This document shows, in pieces, positions 36,033-45,166 of a stretch of 55,138 bases of DNA. Position 1 is the first letter of the stretch, and the number at the start of each line of letters is the position of its first letter. The position numbers and the translations under genes are program-made. The notes beneath the pieces are model-generated. The model was not told the DNA's origin and did not search any database. It saw nothing but the letters and a program-made list of their open reading frames with translations. Source of the DNA: Planctomycetota bacterium (lineage in GTDB: Bacteria > Planctomycetota > UBA1135 > UBA2386). The stretch is taken from positions 163,451 through 218,588 of the forward strand of contig JAPYTD010000001.1 of NCBI GenBank assembly GCA_029936315.1. Direction: 5' to 3'.

Positions 36033-36037
36033 AGGAG
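36033..36037 (+). promoter_or_regulatory. Shine-Dalgarno site deciding the CTG start of rph
   Basis: AGGAG lies seven bases before the CTG at 36045-36047. It is one of the clearest ribosome-binding sites in the window, and it is placed correctly only for that CTG codon. Confidence 0.7.
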
Positions 36038-36044
36038 ACAACCT

Positions 36045-36767
36045 CTGGCTCGCAAGAATAATCGGACGCCGGACGAGCACCGGCCAATCAAGTTCACCCG
36101 CTCCTTCACGGACCTTCCGGGTTCCGTGCTAGCCGAATGTGGCAACACCAAGGTGTTGTGCACCGTCGGCATTCAGGATCAGGTTCCGCATTGGATGTAC
36201 AAGAGCCAGAAAGGCGGGTGGCTGACTGCCGAGTACTCCATGCTTCCCAATGCAGGCAAACCGCGGAAGCCCCGCGACGGTCGTACCGGCCGGCCACTCG
36301 ACGGTCGCACACAGGAGATCCAACGGCTCATCGGCCGCGCGCTGCGTTGCGCGATCGATCTCAAGCAACTACCCGAAGTGACCCTGTGGGTCGACTGTGA
36401 TGTTCTGCAGGCCGATGGCGGCACACGCACCACGTCGATCAACGGCGCACTGGTCGCGGTCTACGACGCCCTGCTCTACATGGAAGAACAGAAGTCGCTG
36501 CCAAAGTGGCCGCTGCGTGGCTTGGTGTCCGCGATCTCCGTCGGCCTCTGCGATGGCGAACCACTGGTCGACCTCGACTACGACGAAGACAGCTCGGCGG
36601 AAGCCGACCTCAACGTCATCTGCTCCAGCGATGGCAAGCTGATCGAAGTGCAGGGTGCCGCTGAGAAGCAACCATTCGCGATCGAACAGTTCCACGAGAT
36701 GGTTGCGATTGGACAGAAGTCGTGCCTCGGCATCAATGCACTGCAACGCGCGGCCCTGGGTCTGTAG
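36045..36767 (+). CDS. rph: Ribonuclease PH, with probable CTG start codon
   Basis: A 240-residue phosphorolytic 3'-5' exoribonuclease that trims tRNA 3' ends. Family motifs are GSVLAECGNTKVLCTVGIQ, RDGRTGRPLDGRTQEIQRLI, LWVDCDVLQADGGTRTTSIN and DLDYDEDSSAEADLNVI. The conserved N-terminal segment (RTPDEHRPIKFTRSFTD) lies upstream of the first in-frame GTG at 36126, so translation must start earlier. The only suitable codon after the in-frame stop at 36009 is CTG at 36045, seven bases after AGGAG, giving the exact family length. CTG is a rare bacterial start; a sequencing error is the alternative. The rdgB gene follows three bases after the stop, a common pairing. Confidence 0.92.
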   Translation: MARKNNRTPDEHRPIKFTRSFTDLPGSVLAECGNTKVLCTVGIQDQVPHWMYKSQKGGWLTAEYSMLPNAGKPRKPRDGRTGRPLDGRTQEIQRLIGRALRCAIDLKQLPEVTLWVDCDVLQADGGTRTTSINGALVAVYDALLYMEEQKSLPKWPLRGLVSAISVGLCDGEPLVDLDYDEDSSAEADLNVICSSDGKLIEVQGAAEKQPFAIEQFHEMVAIGQKSCLGINALQRAALGL

Positions 36768-36770
36768 CCC

Positions 36771-37382
36771 GTGGCCGAACTCTGGATCGGATCGAACAAC
36801 CAGAAGAAGCTCGCCGAACTAACGCGACTGCTCAAGCCACTTGGCATCGCGTTGCGCACACCCGACGAACTTGGCCAACCGTTCGATCCGATCGAGGATC
36901 AACCGGACTTCGCCGGCAATGCACGCAAGAAGGCGACGCTGCTGGCAAACCTGTCGGGTGGCATCGCGCTAGCTGACGACAGCGGCCTATGCGTCGATGC
37001 ACTCGACGGACGCCCGGGGGTGCTATCCGCACGCTACGGCGGACCCGGCCTCGACGACCGTGATCGACTACTGCGCCTACTAGCAGAACTGCACGACGTG
37101 CCGACCGCAAAACGCACCGCGCGATTCGTCTGCAGCCTGTGCGTCGCAGCACCAGGCGACCGTGTGCTCACCGCACTGGAACAAGCCTGTGAAGGAGTGC
37201 TACGCACCGAGCCCACCGGCGCAGAAGGGTTCGGCTACGACCCGATCTTCGTACCCCTAGAATACGCAAACGACCCAAGTCAATCGTTCGCAGTTCTCGG
37301 CGCCGACATCAAGGACCGCCTCAGCCATCGCGGCAAGGCCCTACGCCAACTAACCAAGCAACTCCCAAAGCTGCTCGCGTAA
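36771..37382 (+). CDS. rdgB: XTP/dITP pyrophosphatase (non-canonical purine NTPase)
   Basis: A 203-residue housecleaning enzyme that hydrolyses XTP, ITP and dITP to monophosphates. Motifs include IGSNNQKKLAELTRLL at the start, DFAGNARKKA, ALADDSGLCVDALDGRPGV and GAEGFGYDPIFVP near the end. Start GTG at 36771, three bases after the rph stop. The rph-rdgB order is frequent in bacteria and suggests one transcript. The length agrees with the family. Confidence 0.96.
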   Translation: MAELWIGSNNQKKLAELTRLLKPLGIALRTPDELGQPFDPIEDQPDFAGNARKKATLLANLSGGIALADDSGLCVDALDGRPGVLSARYGGPGLDDRDRLLRLLAELHDVPTAKRTARFVCSLCVAAPGDRVLTALEQACEGVLRTEPTGAEGFGYDPIFVPLEYANDPSQSFAVLGADIKDRLSHRGKALRQLTKQLPKLLA

Positions 37383-37397
37383 GAGCGTCGGCACGGT

Positions 37398-37429
37398 GCC
37401 ATTCCGGTACCGGGCCATTCCGGTACGGG
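37398..37429. repeat. 16-bp tandem duplication between convergent rdgB and the pterin dehydratase gene
   Basis: GCCATTCCGGTACCGG (37398-37413) is followed directly by GCCATTCCGGTACGGG (37414-37429), one base different. The CCGGTACC core is palindromic. It lies in a 69-base gap between two convergent stops and may form the terminator region, although no U-tract is seen. Confidence 0.75.
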
Positions 37430-37451
37430 GCCAAGACCAGAATCATGCCCT

Positions 37452-37772
37452 TCAGCTACCGCTAGAGACCTGAGCGCTGAGCTCAGCGGCAAGCTCGACG
37501 ATCCGGCCAGCCAGCTGCAGGTCCAGGTTGGTCAAGCCGCCCGCATCGTGCGTCGTCAGGGTGAGATCAACTCGCCGATAGGCAACAGTCCACTCGGGAT
37601 GGTGCTGCAGTTGTTCTGCGACTTCGGCGATCCGGTTGGTGAAGGCAACGGCATCCACAAACCCCGGCAGCACGTAGTGGCACCGAAGCTCCTTCGCCAC
37701 ACGCACCCAACCCGGCAGGCCGCCGAGTGCTGCATCGATATCCTCGGTGGATGCCAGTGGCGGACGAGCCAT
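37452..37772 (-). CDS. Pterin-4a-carbinolamine dehydratase
   Basis: A 106-residue small enzyme that dehydrates 4a-hydroxy-tetrahydropterin. The active-site motif is QHHPEWTVAYRRVDLTLTTH followed by DAGGLTNLDLQLAGRI. The ATG at 37772 immediately follows the TAG of the upstream membrane protein gene, so they are probably cotranscribed. No aromatic amino acid hydroxylase is present in the window, so its pterin-using partner is unknown; a moonlighting role is possible, as in other bacteria lacking such hydroxylases. Confidence 0.93.
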   Translation of the reverse strand: MARPPLASTEDIDAALGGLPGWVRVAKELRCHYVLPGFVDAVAFTNRIAEVAEQLQHHPEWTVAYRRVDLTLTTHDAGGLTNLDLQLAGRIVELAAELSAQVSSGS

Positions 37773-40610
37773 CTAGCCTTCCAGCGGCGGAACTTCGACG
37801 ACCGTGACCGCCTCAGCCAATTGCTGGGACTCGGTGTTGCCGCGGGGCGTCTTCATGAACAACATGCCCAGAGCGTAGACGCCAGCGGCCACGTAGAAGA
37901 CGTTGGAGAAGCCGATCGCCATGCTCAGAACGATGCAGAAGATCGAACCGAACACGCTGAAGAACGCGTTGATGGCCCAGCCCCACGGCACGAGGTGCGG
38001 GCACTGCTCTTCGACCAGGCGCACCCCGCTCGGGAACGGCATACCGAGCACGAGGCCAGTTGGCACGAGCATGACGACGACGACCAGCATGCGTAGCCAG
38101 AGGTCGAGGCCTAGCAATTGAGGTAGCAGTTGGTTGACGATGAAGACGTTGGCGGCAACCGTCACCAGGATGCCCGCAAGCATGAACATCAGGTGCTTGC
38201 GGCGCACCAGCTTGATGCGGCCAGACAGCAACGAACCAAGACCCGCCGACGCAAGCAAGCTCGTCAACACGACCGACAGCGCATAGGTGGGGTGGCCGAG
38301 GAAGATCACGAGCTTCTGCATCAACGCGATCTCGAACAGCATGAAGCCGAGTCCGAGTGCCGCGAAGTAGCCAAAGATGCGGATCGACCCCGGTGTGCGC
38401 AGGCCTTCTCCTGCCAGCTTGCGCAGCGGCAGGAAGATCATGGCTGCGGCGAGCAGCAGGATCTGCAGCATCGACGACATCAGCACGTAGTGGCCAATCG
38501 GGAAGTCGAGGTGGTAGTTAAACGCGTCGACGTCCTTCCTGCGGTCCTTGCTACCAAACAGCAGGCTTGACCACTTGTAGTAGTTGAAGAAGAACGGCGC
38601 ATCGTCCGTCGCCGGCTGCACGTCGAACGGATATTCGTCGTAGAAGTCCTGCTTGGCCTGCCCCTCCGCATAGAGCAACTCACGGAAGTCCGTGACGGTG
38701 CGCTTCATGTAGTCGCGCTGAAGGTTGATGGCAGCTTTGAGCGCCGTCAGGCTCGCAAGCATGGGCTTCGCAACCGGCTGGTCGCGTAGATCGGCAGGCA
38801 GCAGACCTGCAGCCGCTGGCTTGCCCTTTGCGACTTCGGCAGCAGCGCCAAACCACGCTCGGATTGCGTTGCTGCCTGCTTCCTTGTCTGGCAGGGTCGC
38901 GCGAATGGCAGGCTCAATACGAAAGCGAAGGATGGCAAAGTGACCCGGCTGTGGCTCGATCGCAACGTCACGCGGTGCCAGCGGATCGAACACCAACCCT
39001 ACGAATGCCTCACGTTCGGCAAACGCGCGCAGCGCCTTGATCTCCTTCTCGGTGAACGGACTCTGCTTGATCATCGTCGAGGCCCAATCCATGCCTCCGC
39101 GCAACACGCAAACGTGTTTTTGCGGCTCCGCAACGCCGGCGGCCCGAAGGCCCTCACAAGCGATGTTCGCCAGTCGAAGCGACTCACGTGCCGCCATCGG
39201 AGCCTTCTGCATGAAGCGCGAGTAGCACACGATGCCATCCGGCTTCAGGTGCTCGTAGAAGTCCTGCACTGCCTCGATGGTGTAGAGGTAGCTCTCGGAC
39301 AACGTGTAGGCGCCACCGCTCAAAGCGGTGTACGAGTCCACGCCACTCATCTGGATCACATCGTATTTGTCATCGTGCGAGCGCAACCAGGCGCGCCCCT
39401 CACTGTTGACCAGATTGATGCGCTTGGCCAAGTCACTCGTCGTAAACAAGCCACCGAGGTATTCGTCATACCCCTCAGTGACCATGTCAATCATCGCCGT
39501 GTTGAGCTCGACCGCAGTGACGTGATCAGCACCATTGGCAAGTGCAACGAGCACATCGACGCCGCCACCAACGCCAATGACCATGACCTTCTGATCTGAT
39601 CGACCAGACGCCTTGTGCACGACGTAGGCCGACGAAGCTTGCGTGTCATCGAGGAACGGGAACGCAGCGAGGTTGGCGGCTCCTTGATAGAGCATCGTCG
39701 GCGCGGCGCCATCCTGGCCCACGCCGCGCGCAACGATCGGCTGCCAGTCGACCATGCCCATGTCGCCACCGATCATCGGAGCGCCTAAAAGGCTTGGCCC
39801 AATTTCGACCTCAGCGGTCGCACTCCACAGCTTCTCGATCTTGGCGCCAGGCTCGATCCCCAGTTGCGCACGCTTCAGCGGATCCGCAAGCACCGCCTCG
39901 AGCGTGGCTGCTTCCTTGCCGACAGCATATGGAACCTTCCATTCGATCTTGCCGACAACGGACGGCAACAGACCGGTAAACGCGAGCAGCAGCCAACCTG
40001 CAAAGATCAGCCCCGGCACGCCGAGAAGCAGGTAGCGGCGCGGAGCGGCGAACGAAAAGCAAAACGCTGCGAGCAGGCCGAAGCAGCCTGCCAACACGAC
40101 CGCCGCCGAACCACCGAAGGCCTTCAGCGCAATCACGCTGAGAGTGGCACCTACGGCGGACCCAACAAGGTCCGCGAAGTAGAGGCGATTGACGCTCTTG
40201 GCAAAGCGGGTCAACGCAATCCCGATCCCCAGGCCACCCAGCAAGAACGGCACGAACACGATCATGTAGATCAGCGACAGTGCCAACAGGTTCTCCTGCT
40301 TCTCCCACACCTTGAGGCTGTCAATCCGCACGAAGGTCGTGAAGCAAAACGCCAACACGACGCTGACGCCGTAGCCGAGGCTCGTCCAGACCAACGCACG
40401 CTCCGCGGCGCCTTCCTTCTTGCCGATGCCAGTCGCCGTCAACAGGCTGCCCGACGCACCAAATCCGAGCAGACCAATCGAGATCACCATGTAGGTGAAG
40501 TGGTGCCACATCATGATCGCGAACACGCGGGTGAGCGCGATCTCGAACATGATGATCGACAGGCCGAGGCAGAAGATGCCGGCGAGTAGAGATCTAGACG
40601 TTAGGGGCAT
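37773..40610 (-). CDS. Polytopic membrane protein with spermidine-synthase-like SAM-binding domain
   Basis: A 945-residue protein. Residues 1-215 hold about seven helices, a soluble Rossmann domain lies at about 325-500, and residues 690-925 hold another set of helices. The SAM/decarboxy-SAM loop is VMVIGVGGGVDVLVALANGA (GVGGG at 346-350), followed by VTAVELNTAMIDM and later VIQMSGVDSYTALSGGAYTL, as in polyamine aminopropyltransferases. Large membrane versions of SpeE-like proteins are frequent in Planctomycetota and their substrates are unknown. The first helix region (MFEIALTRVFAIMMWHHFTY) recurs as FMLFEIALMQKLVIFLGHPTY at about 780, indicating an internal duplication of the membrane unit. 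It forms an operon with the downstream pterin dehydratase gene. Confidence 0.88.
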   Translation of the reverse strand: MPLTSRSLLAGIFCLGLSIIMFEIALTRVFAIMMWHHFTYMVISIGLLGFGASGSLLTATGIGKKEGAAERALVWTSLGYGVSVVLAFCFTTFVRIDSLKVWEKQENLLALSLIYMIVFVPFLLGGLGIGIALTRFAKSVNRLYFADLVGSAVGATLSVIALKAFGGSAAVVLAGCFGLLAAFCFSFAAPRRYLLLGVPGLIFAGWLLLAFTGLLPSVVGKIEWKVPYAVGKEAATLEAVLADPLKRAQLGIEPGAKIEKLWSATAEVEIGPSLLGAPMIGGDMGMVDWQPIVARGVGQDGAAPTMLYQGAANLAAFPFLDDTQASSAYVVHKASGRSDQKVMVIGVGGGVDVLVALANGADHVTAVELNTAMIDMVTEGYDEYLGGLFTTSDLAKRINLVNSEGRAWLRSHDDKYDVIQMSGVDSYTALSGGAYTLSESYLYTIEAVQDFYEHLKPDGIVCYSRFMQKAPMAARESLRLANIACEGLRAAGVAEPQKHVCVLRGGMDWASTMIKQSPFTEKEIKALRAFAEREAFVGLVFDPLAPRDVAIEPQPGHFAILRFRIEPAIRATLPDKEAGSNAIRAWFGAAAEVAKGKPAAAGLLPADLRDQPVAKPMLASLTALKAAINLQRDYMKRTVTDFRELLYAEGQAKQDFYDEYPFDVQPATDDAPFFFNYYKWSSLLFGSKDRRKDVDAFNYHLDFPIGHYVLMSSMLQILLLAAAMIFLPLRKLAGEGLRTPGSIRIFGYFAALGLGFMLFEIALMQKLVIFLGHPTYALSVVLTSLLASAGLGSLLSGRIKLVRRKHLMFMLAGILVTVAANVFIVNQLLPQLLGLDLWLRMLVVVVMLVPTGLVLGMPFPSGVRLVEEQCPHLVPWGWAINAFFSVFGSIFCIVLSMAIGFSNVFYVAAGVYALGMLFMKTPRGNTESQQLAEAVTVVEVPPLEG

Positions 40611-40798
40611 GGTGAAGGCAGTTCCGCGCGAATCGTGGACGAAGGATTGTGGCGTCCTTGCCGACGGAGCCCATCAATAAAGTAACTGGGCGTAGCCGGT
40701 CAGATGCTATCGGCCAGCGGCGGACGGGAATCACACCCCAAAGCTCCCTTATCACTGGCACCCCGAGATCAGGCCCCATGCATCAACCCGAAACACCC

Positions 40799-41767
40799 TC
40801 AGGCCGTTGCTTCGCCGCTCGTGGCCGAGTCCTCGGGATCACTTGGGGCGTCCCCACCCAGCTCGGTTTCGGCCTGCTCGGCTTCTGGATCATCGCCGAC
40901 TGGCTCATCTACAATCGACTCCGGGTCGCCACCCTCAGCTGCGGCAGCCGCCTCAGCTTCCGCCGCCGCGTTTCTCGCCTTCTCCTGATCTTCGCGCATT
41001 TCCTCCGCCGTGATGCCGGCAAGGATCAGGTCCGCCGTGACTTCGTGCGAACCCGTGTAGGTGAGGCTGATGTCGTCGAAGCAGTTGTCCTGGAACGCAC
41101 TCAGGTAGCCCTGCTTCATCATCTCGAGCAACGCGATCAGCGTGCCGATCAAGCCGTAGCGACCGTCGTTCTTGTCGAAGACGTCCGAGAACTGGACCTG
41201 GCGCTTGGCACGAAACTTCTCAAGCAATGATCGTGTGTAGTAGCCAACGTCGCGCTTCTCTACCTGGATCTCCATCGACTGATGCTGCCCGATTTCGTCG
41301 AGCAACTTCGCGAACGCCGAGGTGAGGTCCCAAATGCCGAGTTCGCCAAGGTCGAGCAAGTCCTCGTCCTTCATGGCCCGGATCTGGGGCGGTTGCGGCA
41401 GCATCAGATTGCTTTGGCGTTGGCGACGGCCAGAACGCATGTCCAGTTCGCGCGCCAGATCGCGGTAGCGCTTGTATTCAAGCAAGCGACGAATCAGGTC
41501 GTCGCGCGGATCGAACTCCTCTTCGATCTCGATCGTCTCGTTCGGCAGCAGCTCGCGCGACTTGATCTCCATCAGCGTGCTCGACATGACCACGAAGTCG
41601 CCGATGTCGTGCAGATCCAGCTGCTCCAACACCTTGAGGTGACCAAGGTAGTCATCGAGGATCCTCGCGATCGAGACCTCGTGGATGTCGACCTCAGACT
41701 GCCGCACAAGATGCAACAGAAGGTCCATCGGCCCAGAGAAGACCGGCAGTTCGACGCGATAGCTCAC
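40799..41767 (-). CDS. scpA: Segregation and condensation protein A
   Basis: A 322-residue kleisin that links the SMC heads and helps compact and segregate the chromosome. The N-terminal motif VELPVFSGPMDLLLHLVR, the DDYLGHLKVLEQLDL segment and VVMSSTLMEIKSRELLP are family hallmarks. The C-terminal winged helix is around FSDVFDKNDGRYGLIGTLIALLEM. I chose the GTG at 41767, which starts at the conserved Tyr-x-Val-x-Leu strand; a TTG at 41788 would add seven residues. From about residue 265 there is an Ala/Glu/Asp-rich tail unlike most ScpA proteins. No scpB or smc gene is adjacent. Confidence 0.93.
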   Translation of the reverse strand: MSYRVELPVFSGPMDLLLHLVRQSEVDIHEVSIARILDDYLGHLKVLEQLDLHDIGDFVVMSSTLMEIKSRELLPNETIEIEEEFDPRDDLIRRLLEYKRYRDLARELDMRSGRRQRQSNLMLPQPPQIRAMKDEDLLDLGELGIWDLTSAFAKLLDEIGQHQSMEIQVEKRDVGYYTRSLLEKFRAKRQVQFSDVFDKNDGRYGLIGTLIALLEMMKQGYLSAFQDNCFDDISLTYTGSHEVTADLILAGITAEEMREDQEKARNAAAEAEAAAAAEGGDPESIVDEPVGDDPEAEQAETELGGDAPSDPEDSATSGEATA

Positions 41768-41830
41768 CGGGCGAAGAATAGCGGGCAACGAGTCCGGTGC
41801 GAAGAGTCACGCACCGCGAGTCGACGCGAA

Positions 41831-43537
41831 TCAGTAGTTGTTTTGGATCGCGACACCGTTGCTCGCATCGAGGTTGAGGGCCACATCCAGCGACACGGCC
41901 TGCAGGTAGGCAACCAGCCCGGGCAGCGCCGGCACCGGCAACAGCATGAAGCCAACTCCGCCGGGGCTGAGAAGCAAGACGGCTGTCGCCGCAGGCGGCG
42001 TTAGCAGCGCACAGTTGGCCCATGGCTGTGGCAGCGGCACCACGACCTGAGAGTTGCCGACGACCAACACCGCCACGCCACTGCTCGGCCCCCCGAAAAT
42101 CACCAGGCTGGCCATGTGACTGCCGTCCGGTTGCGGCACCAGTGAAGCACCGAGCGTTACCGAGGAGCACGGCATGCCATACGTCGACGTGCTGGCGGTC
42201 AAGCCGAGGCCCAGTTGGTCAAACAGAGCCAGCCCCATGTCTTCGCCGACCTGCCGATAGTCCGCCTCCGTGTTCCAAGTCACGCCGTCCGGGCCGCGGC
42301 CGTAGGTGCCTTCGAACGTAATGGCCATGACCGGCTGCTCGAAGTTCGGTGCGTTGAGCCAACCATTGACCGCCGTCCAGCGGTCGTGGCACATCGACTC
42401 CACGAACGGGCGCGAGCCGAGCGAACTGCTCGCCGTCGAACCGAGATTCACGAGCGGGCTGCGTGCTACGAAGTTCGAGATCCACTGCCCTTCGGTCTGG
42501 TTGACGATCGGCAACACCCCACAATTCGTGCAGCCCGGCGACCAACTGGAGTTGCTGACGTGCTGGAAGTGGAACGGGAAGGAGACGTTGTGCGAGCTGT
42601 GCAGGTTGAGCAGGATGCGGATCGGGTTGCTTGCTGGATTCGCCGCCGTGCCCATGTAGCCCTCGATGGCGGTACGCAACGCGATGACCTCGGGTTGCGA
42701 CGAGTTATAGGGCGCGCTCCACTGCGACTCGATCTCGACCGAATTGGCGTTGGTGCGGTAATTGCCCAGGAACACGCCATCGGGATTGGCCATCGGCACG
42801 ATCTCGATCAACGCGTTGTCGAGCAGCAATTCCGCGTAGGCATCACCAGACGTCAACCAGTCGAGCAAGCCTTCTACGAGGAAGTAACTAGTGGTCTCGG
42901 CCGGATGCACGCCGGCGTGAATCCAGATGCGCTGCTTCTGCGCGTCGGGCACACCGCTATCAGTGAGTTCGATCTTTTCGATCGGGCGGCCCTGCAACGA
43001 GTTGCCTAGCGACACGATACTGCGCACGCGCGGCTCACCGGAGAGGCTCGCAAGCAGCTCATTCTTGCGGGTCACGGTGTACGGAAAGTACTTCGCTACC
43101 CTCATCGCGACGACGCCGGCCGGTGCCTGCACGGTGAATCGTTCTTGGCCGCCCTGCGTGATCGGTGACGAGCTCGCCGGCATGCGCTCATAGTTGCCGA
43201 AGTTGATTCCATCGGTCGACAACGCCCATACCGGCACAATCGCATCGGTGTAGCCGGGGCTCGAGATACGGAAGTTCAGTGTCGCTCCAGCGGCCAGATT
43301 GCCAACCTCGCAGTGCCACCAGCGCCGCCAGCTATTGGGCAGCGACGTGTTGCCGTTGTCGTCGCTCATCTGCAGCGTCAGCGTCCAGCTATTGCCGCTG
43401 CCCGACGCCACGTTGGCCGAGGCAAGCCGCATGTTCTCGCCGGCGTAGGTCACGACCGGAGTCTGCGCTGCAAGTGCGGATGCAATCAGCAGCGACGCGC
43501 CCAACGGGCGCGACCAGACGGCATGGACGAGAGGCAT
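41831..43537 (-). CDS. Exported M14-family zinc carboxypeptidase with C-terminal secretion-type module
   Basis: A 568-residue enzyme. A signal peptide ends near SALAAQ (residue 25). Residues 30-155 form the beta N-domain seen in cytosolic-carboxypeptidase-like M14 enzymes. The catalytic domain follows: zinc ligands His211 and Glu214 in GVHPAETTS and His313 in LLNLHSSHN, and the catalytic Glu409 in AITFEGTYG. From about residue 440 a beta-rich module of some 130 residues (PCSSVTLGASLVPQPDGSHM) closely resembles the ends of the two large exported proteins to the right. It likely removes C-terminal residues from proteins outside the cell. Confidence 0.9.
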   Translation of the reverse strand: MPLVHAVWSRPLGASLLIASALAAQTPVVTYAGENMRLASANVASGSGNSWTLTLQMSDDNGNTSLPNSWRRWWHCEVGNLAAGATLNFRISSPGYTDAIVPVWALSTDGINFGNYERMPASSSPITQGGQERFTVQAPAGVVAMRVAKYFPYTVTRKNELLASLSGEPRVRSIVSLGNSLQGRPIEKIELTDSGVPDAQKQRIWIHAGVHPAETTSYFLVEGLLDWLTSGDAYAELLLDNALIEIVPMANPDGVFLGNYRTNANSVEIESQWSAPYNSSQPEVIALRTAIEGYMGTAANPASNPIRILLNLHSSHNVSFPFHFQHVSNSSWSPGCTNCGVLPIVNQTEGQWISNFVARSPLVNLGSTASSSLGSRPFVESMCHDRWTAVNGWLNAPNFEQPVMAITFEGTYGRGPDGVTWNTEADYRQVGEDMGLALFDQLGLGLTASTSTYGMPCSSVTLGASLVPQPDGSHMASLVIFGGPSSGVAVLVVGNSQVVVPLPQPWANCALLTPPAATAVLLLSPGGVGFMLLPVPALPGLVAYLQAVSLDVALNLDASNGVAIQNNY

Positions 43538-43568
43538 GGTAACTAGGTTGCCTGACTACGTAATCAAG

Positions 43569-44528
43569 TCAACCAGCCAGCCACGATGCGACCTCTTCGG
43601 CACAGCCCCAGGCAAGCGTGTAGCCCGAGCCACCATGGCCATAGTTGTGCACGATGCGTTTTCCGTTCTCGAGGTCGACACACTCCAGCCGCACGGTCGA
43701 GCGATACGGGCGCAAGCCAACGCGAACGATGTCCGGCTCGCAGTTTCGCAGCGCTGGAAACGATCGGCGCGCCTCCTGCAGGATTCGGTCGGTGTCCTCA
43801 GCGTCCGGCTCGAGACGTTCGTCCCCCATCTGCGCCGTGCCACCGACGATCAAGCCGTCCGACCGCGGGATCAGGTAACACGGGCGCTCGCCGCTATCGT
43901 CGATCCATGCATGCGGAAGCTGCACTTTGGCCAGTCGTAGGACTTGGCCGCGCACTGCACGCAGTTCGTGATCGTCACACAGCTCGCGAGCACCGAGTCC
44001 AGTGCAATTGACTGCGAGGTCGGCAACCGACAGCGCTTCGTGCAAGTTCGCAACCTCCCGCTGCACCAAGGTCACGCCTTTATGCTGCAACTCATCCAAC
44101 AACCACTGTAGGTGGATCGGCACGTCGCACACCGGCACCTGCACACGGACCGCGGCTCGATAGCCTGCCGGCAGTTGCTCGCCGTGCAGCCGCTGCAACT
44201 CAGGAACCTGCCCTGCCCACCACAGATCGGGCTCATCGGTGGCGAACACTTCGACGACCGACTGCATGCGCACGCCGCTCGCCGGGTCGCGAGCCAACTG
44301 CTGCAAGCGCAGAAACGTGACCCTGCCCCATGCCGAACAACGATCACGCGGCTCGGCCAAAAACGGATACCAGATGGCCGCGGCGACCGACGACGTCGTC
44401 TGCCACGGATCATCGCGTGTCCAGACCTGCACACTCATGCCGCGTTCGCGCAGGCAGAGTGCCGTCACGAGACCGATCACCCCGGCTCCGATGACGATGA
44501 CATCTGGGCGCGTAGGCGAACCGCTCAT
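43569..44528 (-). CDS. D-amino-acid oxidase
   Basis: A 319-residue FAD enzyme of the DAO family, oxidising D-amino acids to keto acids. The dinucleotide motif VIVIGAGVIGLVTALCL is at residues 9-25. Other family stretches are VAAAIWYPFLAEP, DLAVNCTGLGARELCDD, RGQVLRLAKV, GLIVGGTAQMGDE and the closing HNYGHGGSGYTLAWGCAEEV. The RPYRS motif includes the Arg that binds the substrate carboxylate. I use the ATG at 44528, just before the FAD motif; the open frame reaches 44759 with unlikely sequence. It could act on D-amino acids from peptidoglycan or the environment. Confidence 0.93.
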   Translation of the reverse strand: MSGSPTRPDVIVIGAGVIGLVTALCLRERGMSVQVWTRDDPWQTTSSVAAAIWYPFLAEPRDRCSAWGRVTFLRLQQLARDPASGVRMQSVVEVFATDEPDLWWAGQVPELQRLHGEQLPAGYRAAVRVQVPVCDVPIHLQWLLDELQHKGVTLVQREVANLHEALSVADLAVNCTGLGARELCDDHELRAVRGQVLRLAKVQLPHAWIDDSGERPCYLIPRSDGLIVGGTAQMGDERLEPDAEDTDRILQEARRSFPALRNCEPDIVRVGLRPYRSTVRLECVDLENGKRIVHNYGHGGSGYTLAWGCAEEVASWLAG

Positions 44529-44629
44529 GCGTGCATCAAAGCAGAGTCCGGCGGCGTTGCCGGCGCAGAATCCACCCAAGTAGAAAAGACCGACGCGACA
44601 ACTCCGGCGGTAGCCGGCATCATCGCGGC

Positions 44630-45115
44630 ATGGAGCAAAGCCGCCAGAAACTGTCCGCCCTGTTGCACGGCAGTGCCTTGCCACCACCACCGCGTAACCG
44701 CGCCCTGATCTTCGCCACGATCGCGGCGATCGTCGCAGCCGTGGCATGCGGCATGGCAACCTACACGCACGACCTGCGCGCTCGCTACATGACGCCAGGC
44801 ATCGGCGTGATCATCGCCATGGCGATCATTCGCGCGCGCGGCTACGGAAAGCCGCTGATGATCTCGGCGAGTGTGTTGACGATGGTCTCGATCGTCGGCG
44901 CCTACTTCCTGACCTTCCGGCTGGTGACGCTTTCGTGGTCCACCGAGAAGGTGCGGAACAGCTCGTTCGGTGAATTTCTGCAGATCAAGGTTGGCGCCGC
45001 GGATATCGCGTTCGCTTTGATCGCGGTGCTGCTGGCGGCAGGGATCGTCTACCTTCGAACGTCGAAGCTAGAGCAAAGGGCCAAGCAAAGGGCGATCACT
45101 GAGCGCCAACAGTAG
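44630..45115 (+). CDS. Small four-helix membrane protein, unknown function
   Basis: A 161-residue inner-membrane protein starting at ATG 44630. After a proline-rich cytoplasmic stretch of about 30 residues it has four predicted helices: ALIFATIAAIVAAVACGMA, TPGIGVIIAMAIIRARG, MISASVLTMVSIVGAYFL and ADIAFALIAVLLAAGIVYL, then a basic tail. The TPGIGVIIAMAIIRARGYG motif resembles a helix-loop found in several uncharacterised bacterial membrane proteins. It is divergent from the D-amino-acid oxidase and convergent with the di-haem protein gene. No function can be assigned. Confidence 0.75.
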   Translation: MEQSRQKLSALLHGSALPPPPRNRALIFATIAAIVAAVACGMATYTHDLRARYMTPGIGVIIAMAIIRARGYGKPLMISASVLTMVSIVGAYFLTFRLVTLSWSTEKVRNSSFGEFLQIKVGAADIAFALIAVLLAAGIVYLRTSKLEQRAKQRAITERQQ

Positions 45116-45166
45116 ACGCCCGCCAAGCACGGCAGGCGCCCAGCACAAGGCTGGCCGCAAGCTTTG

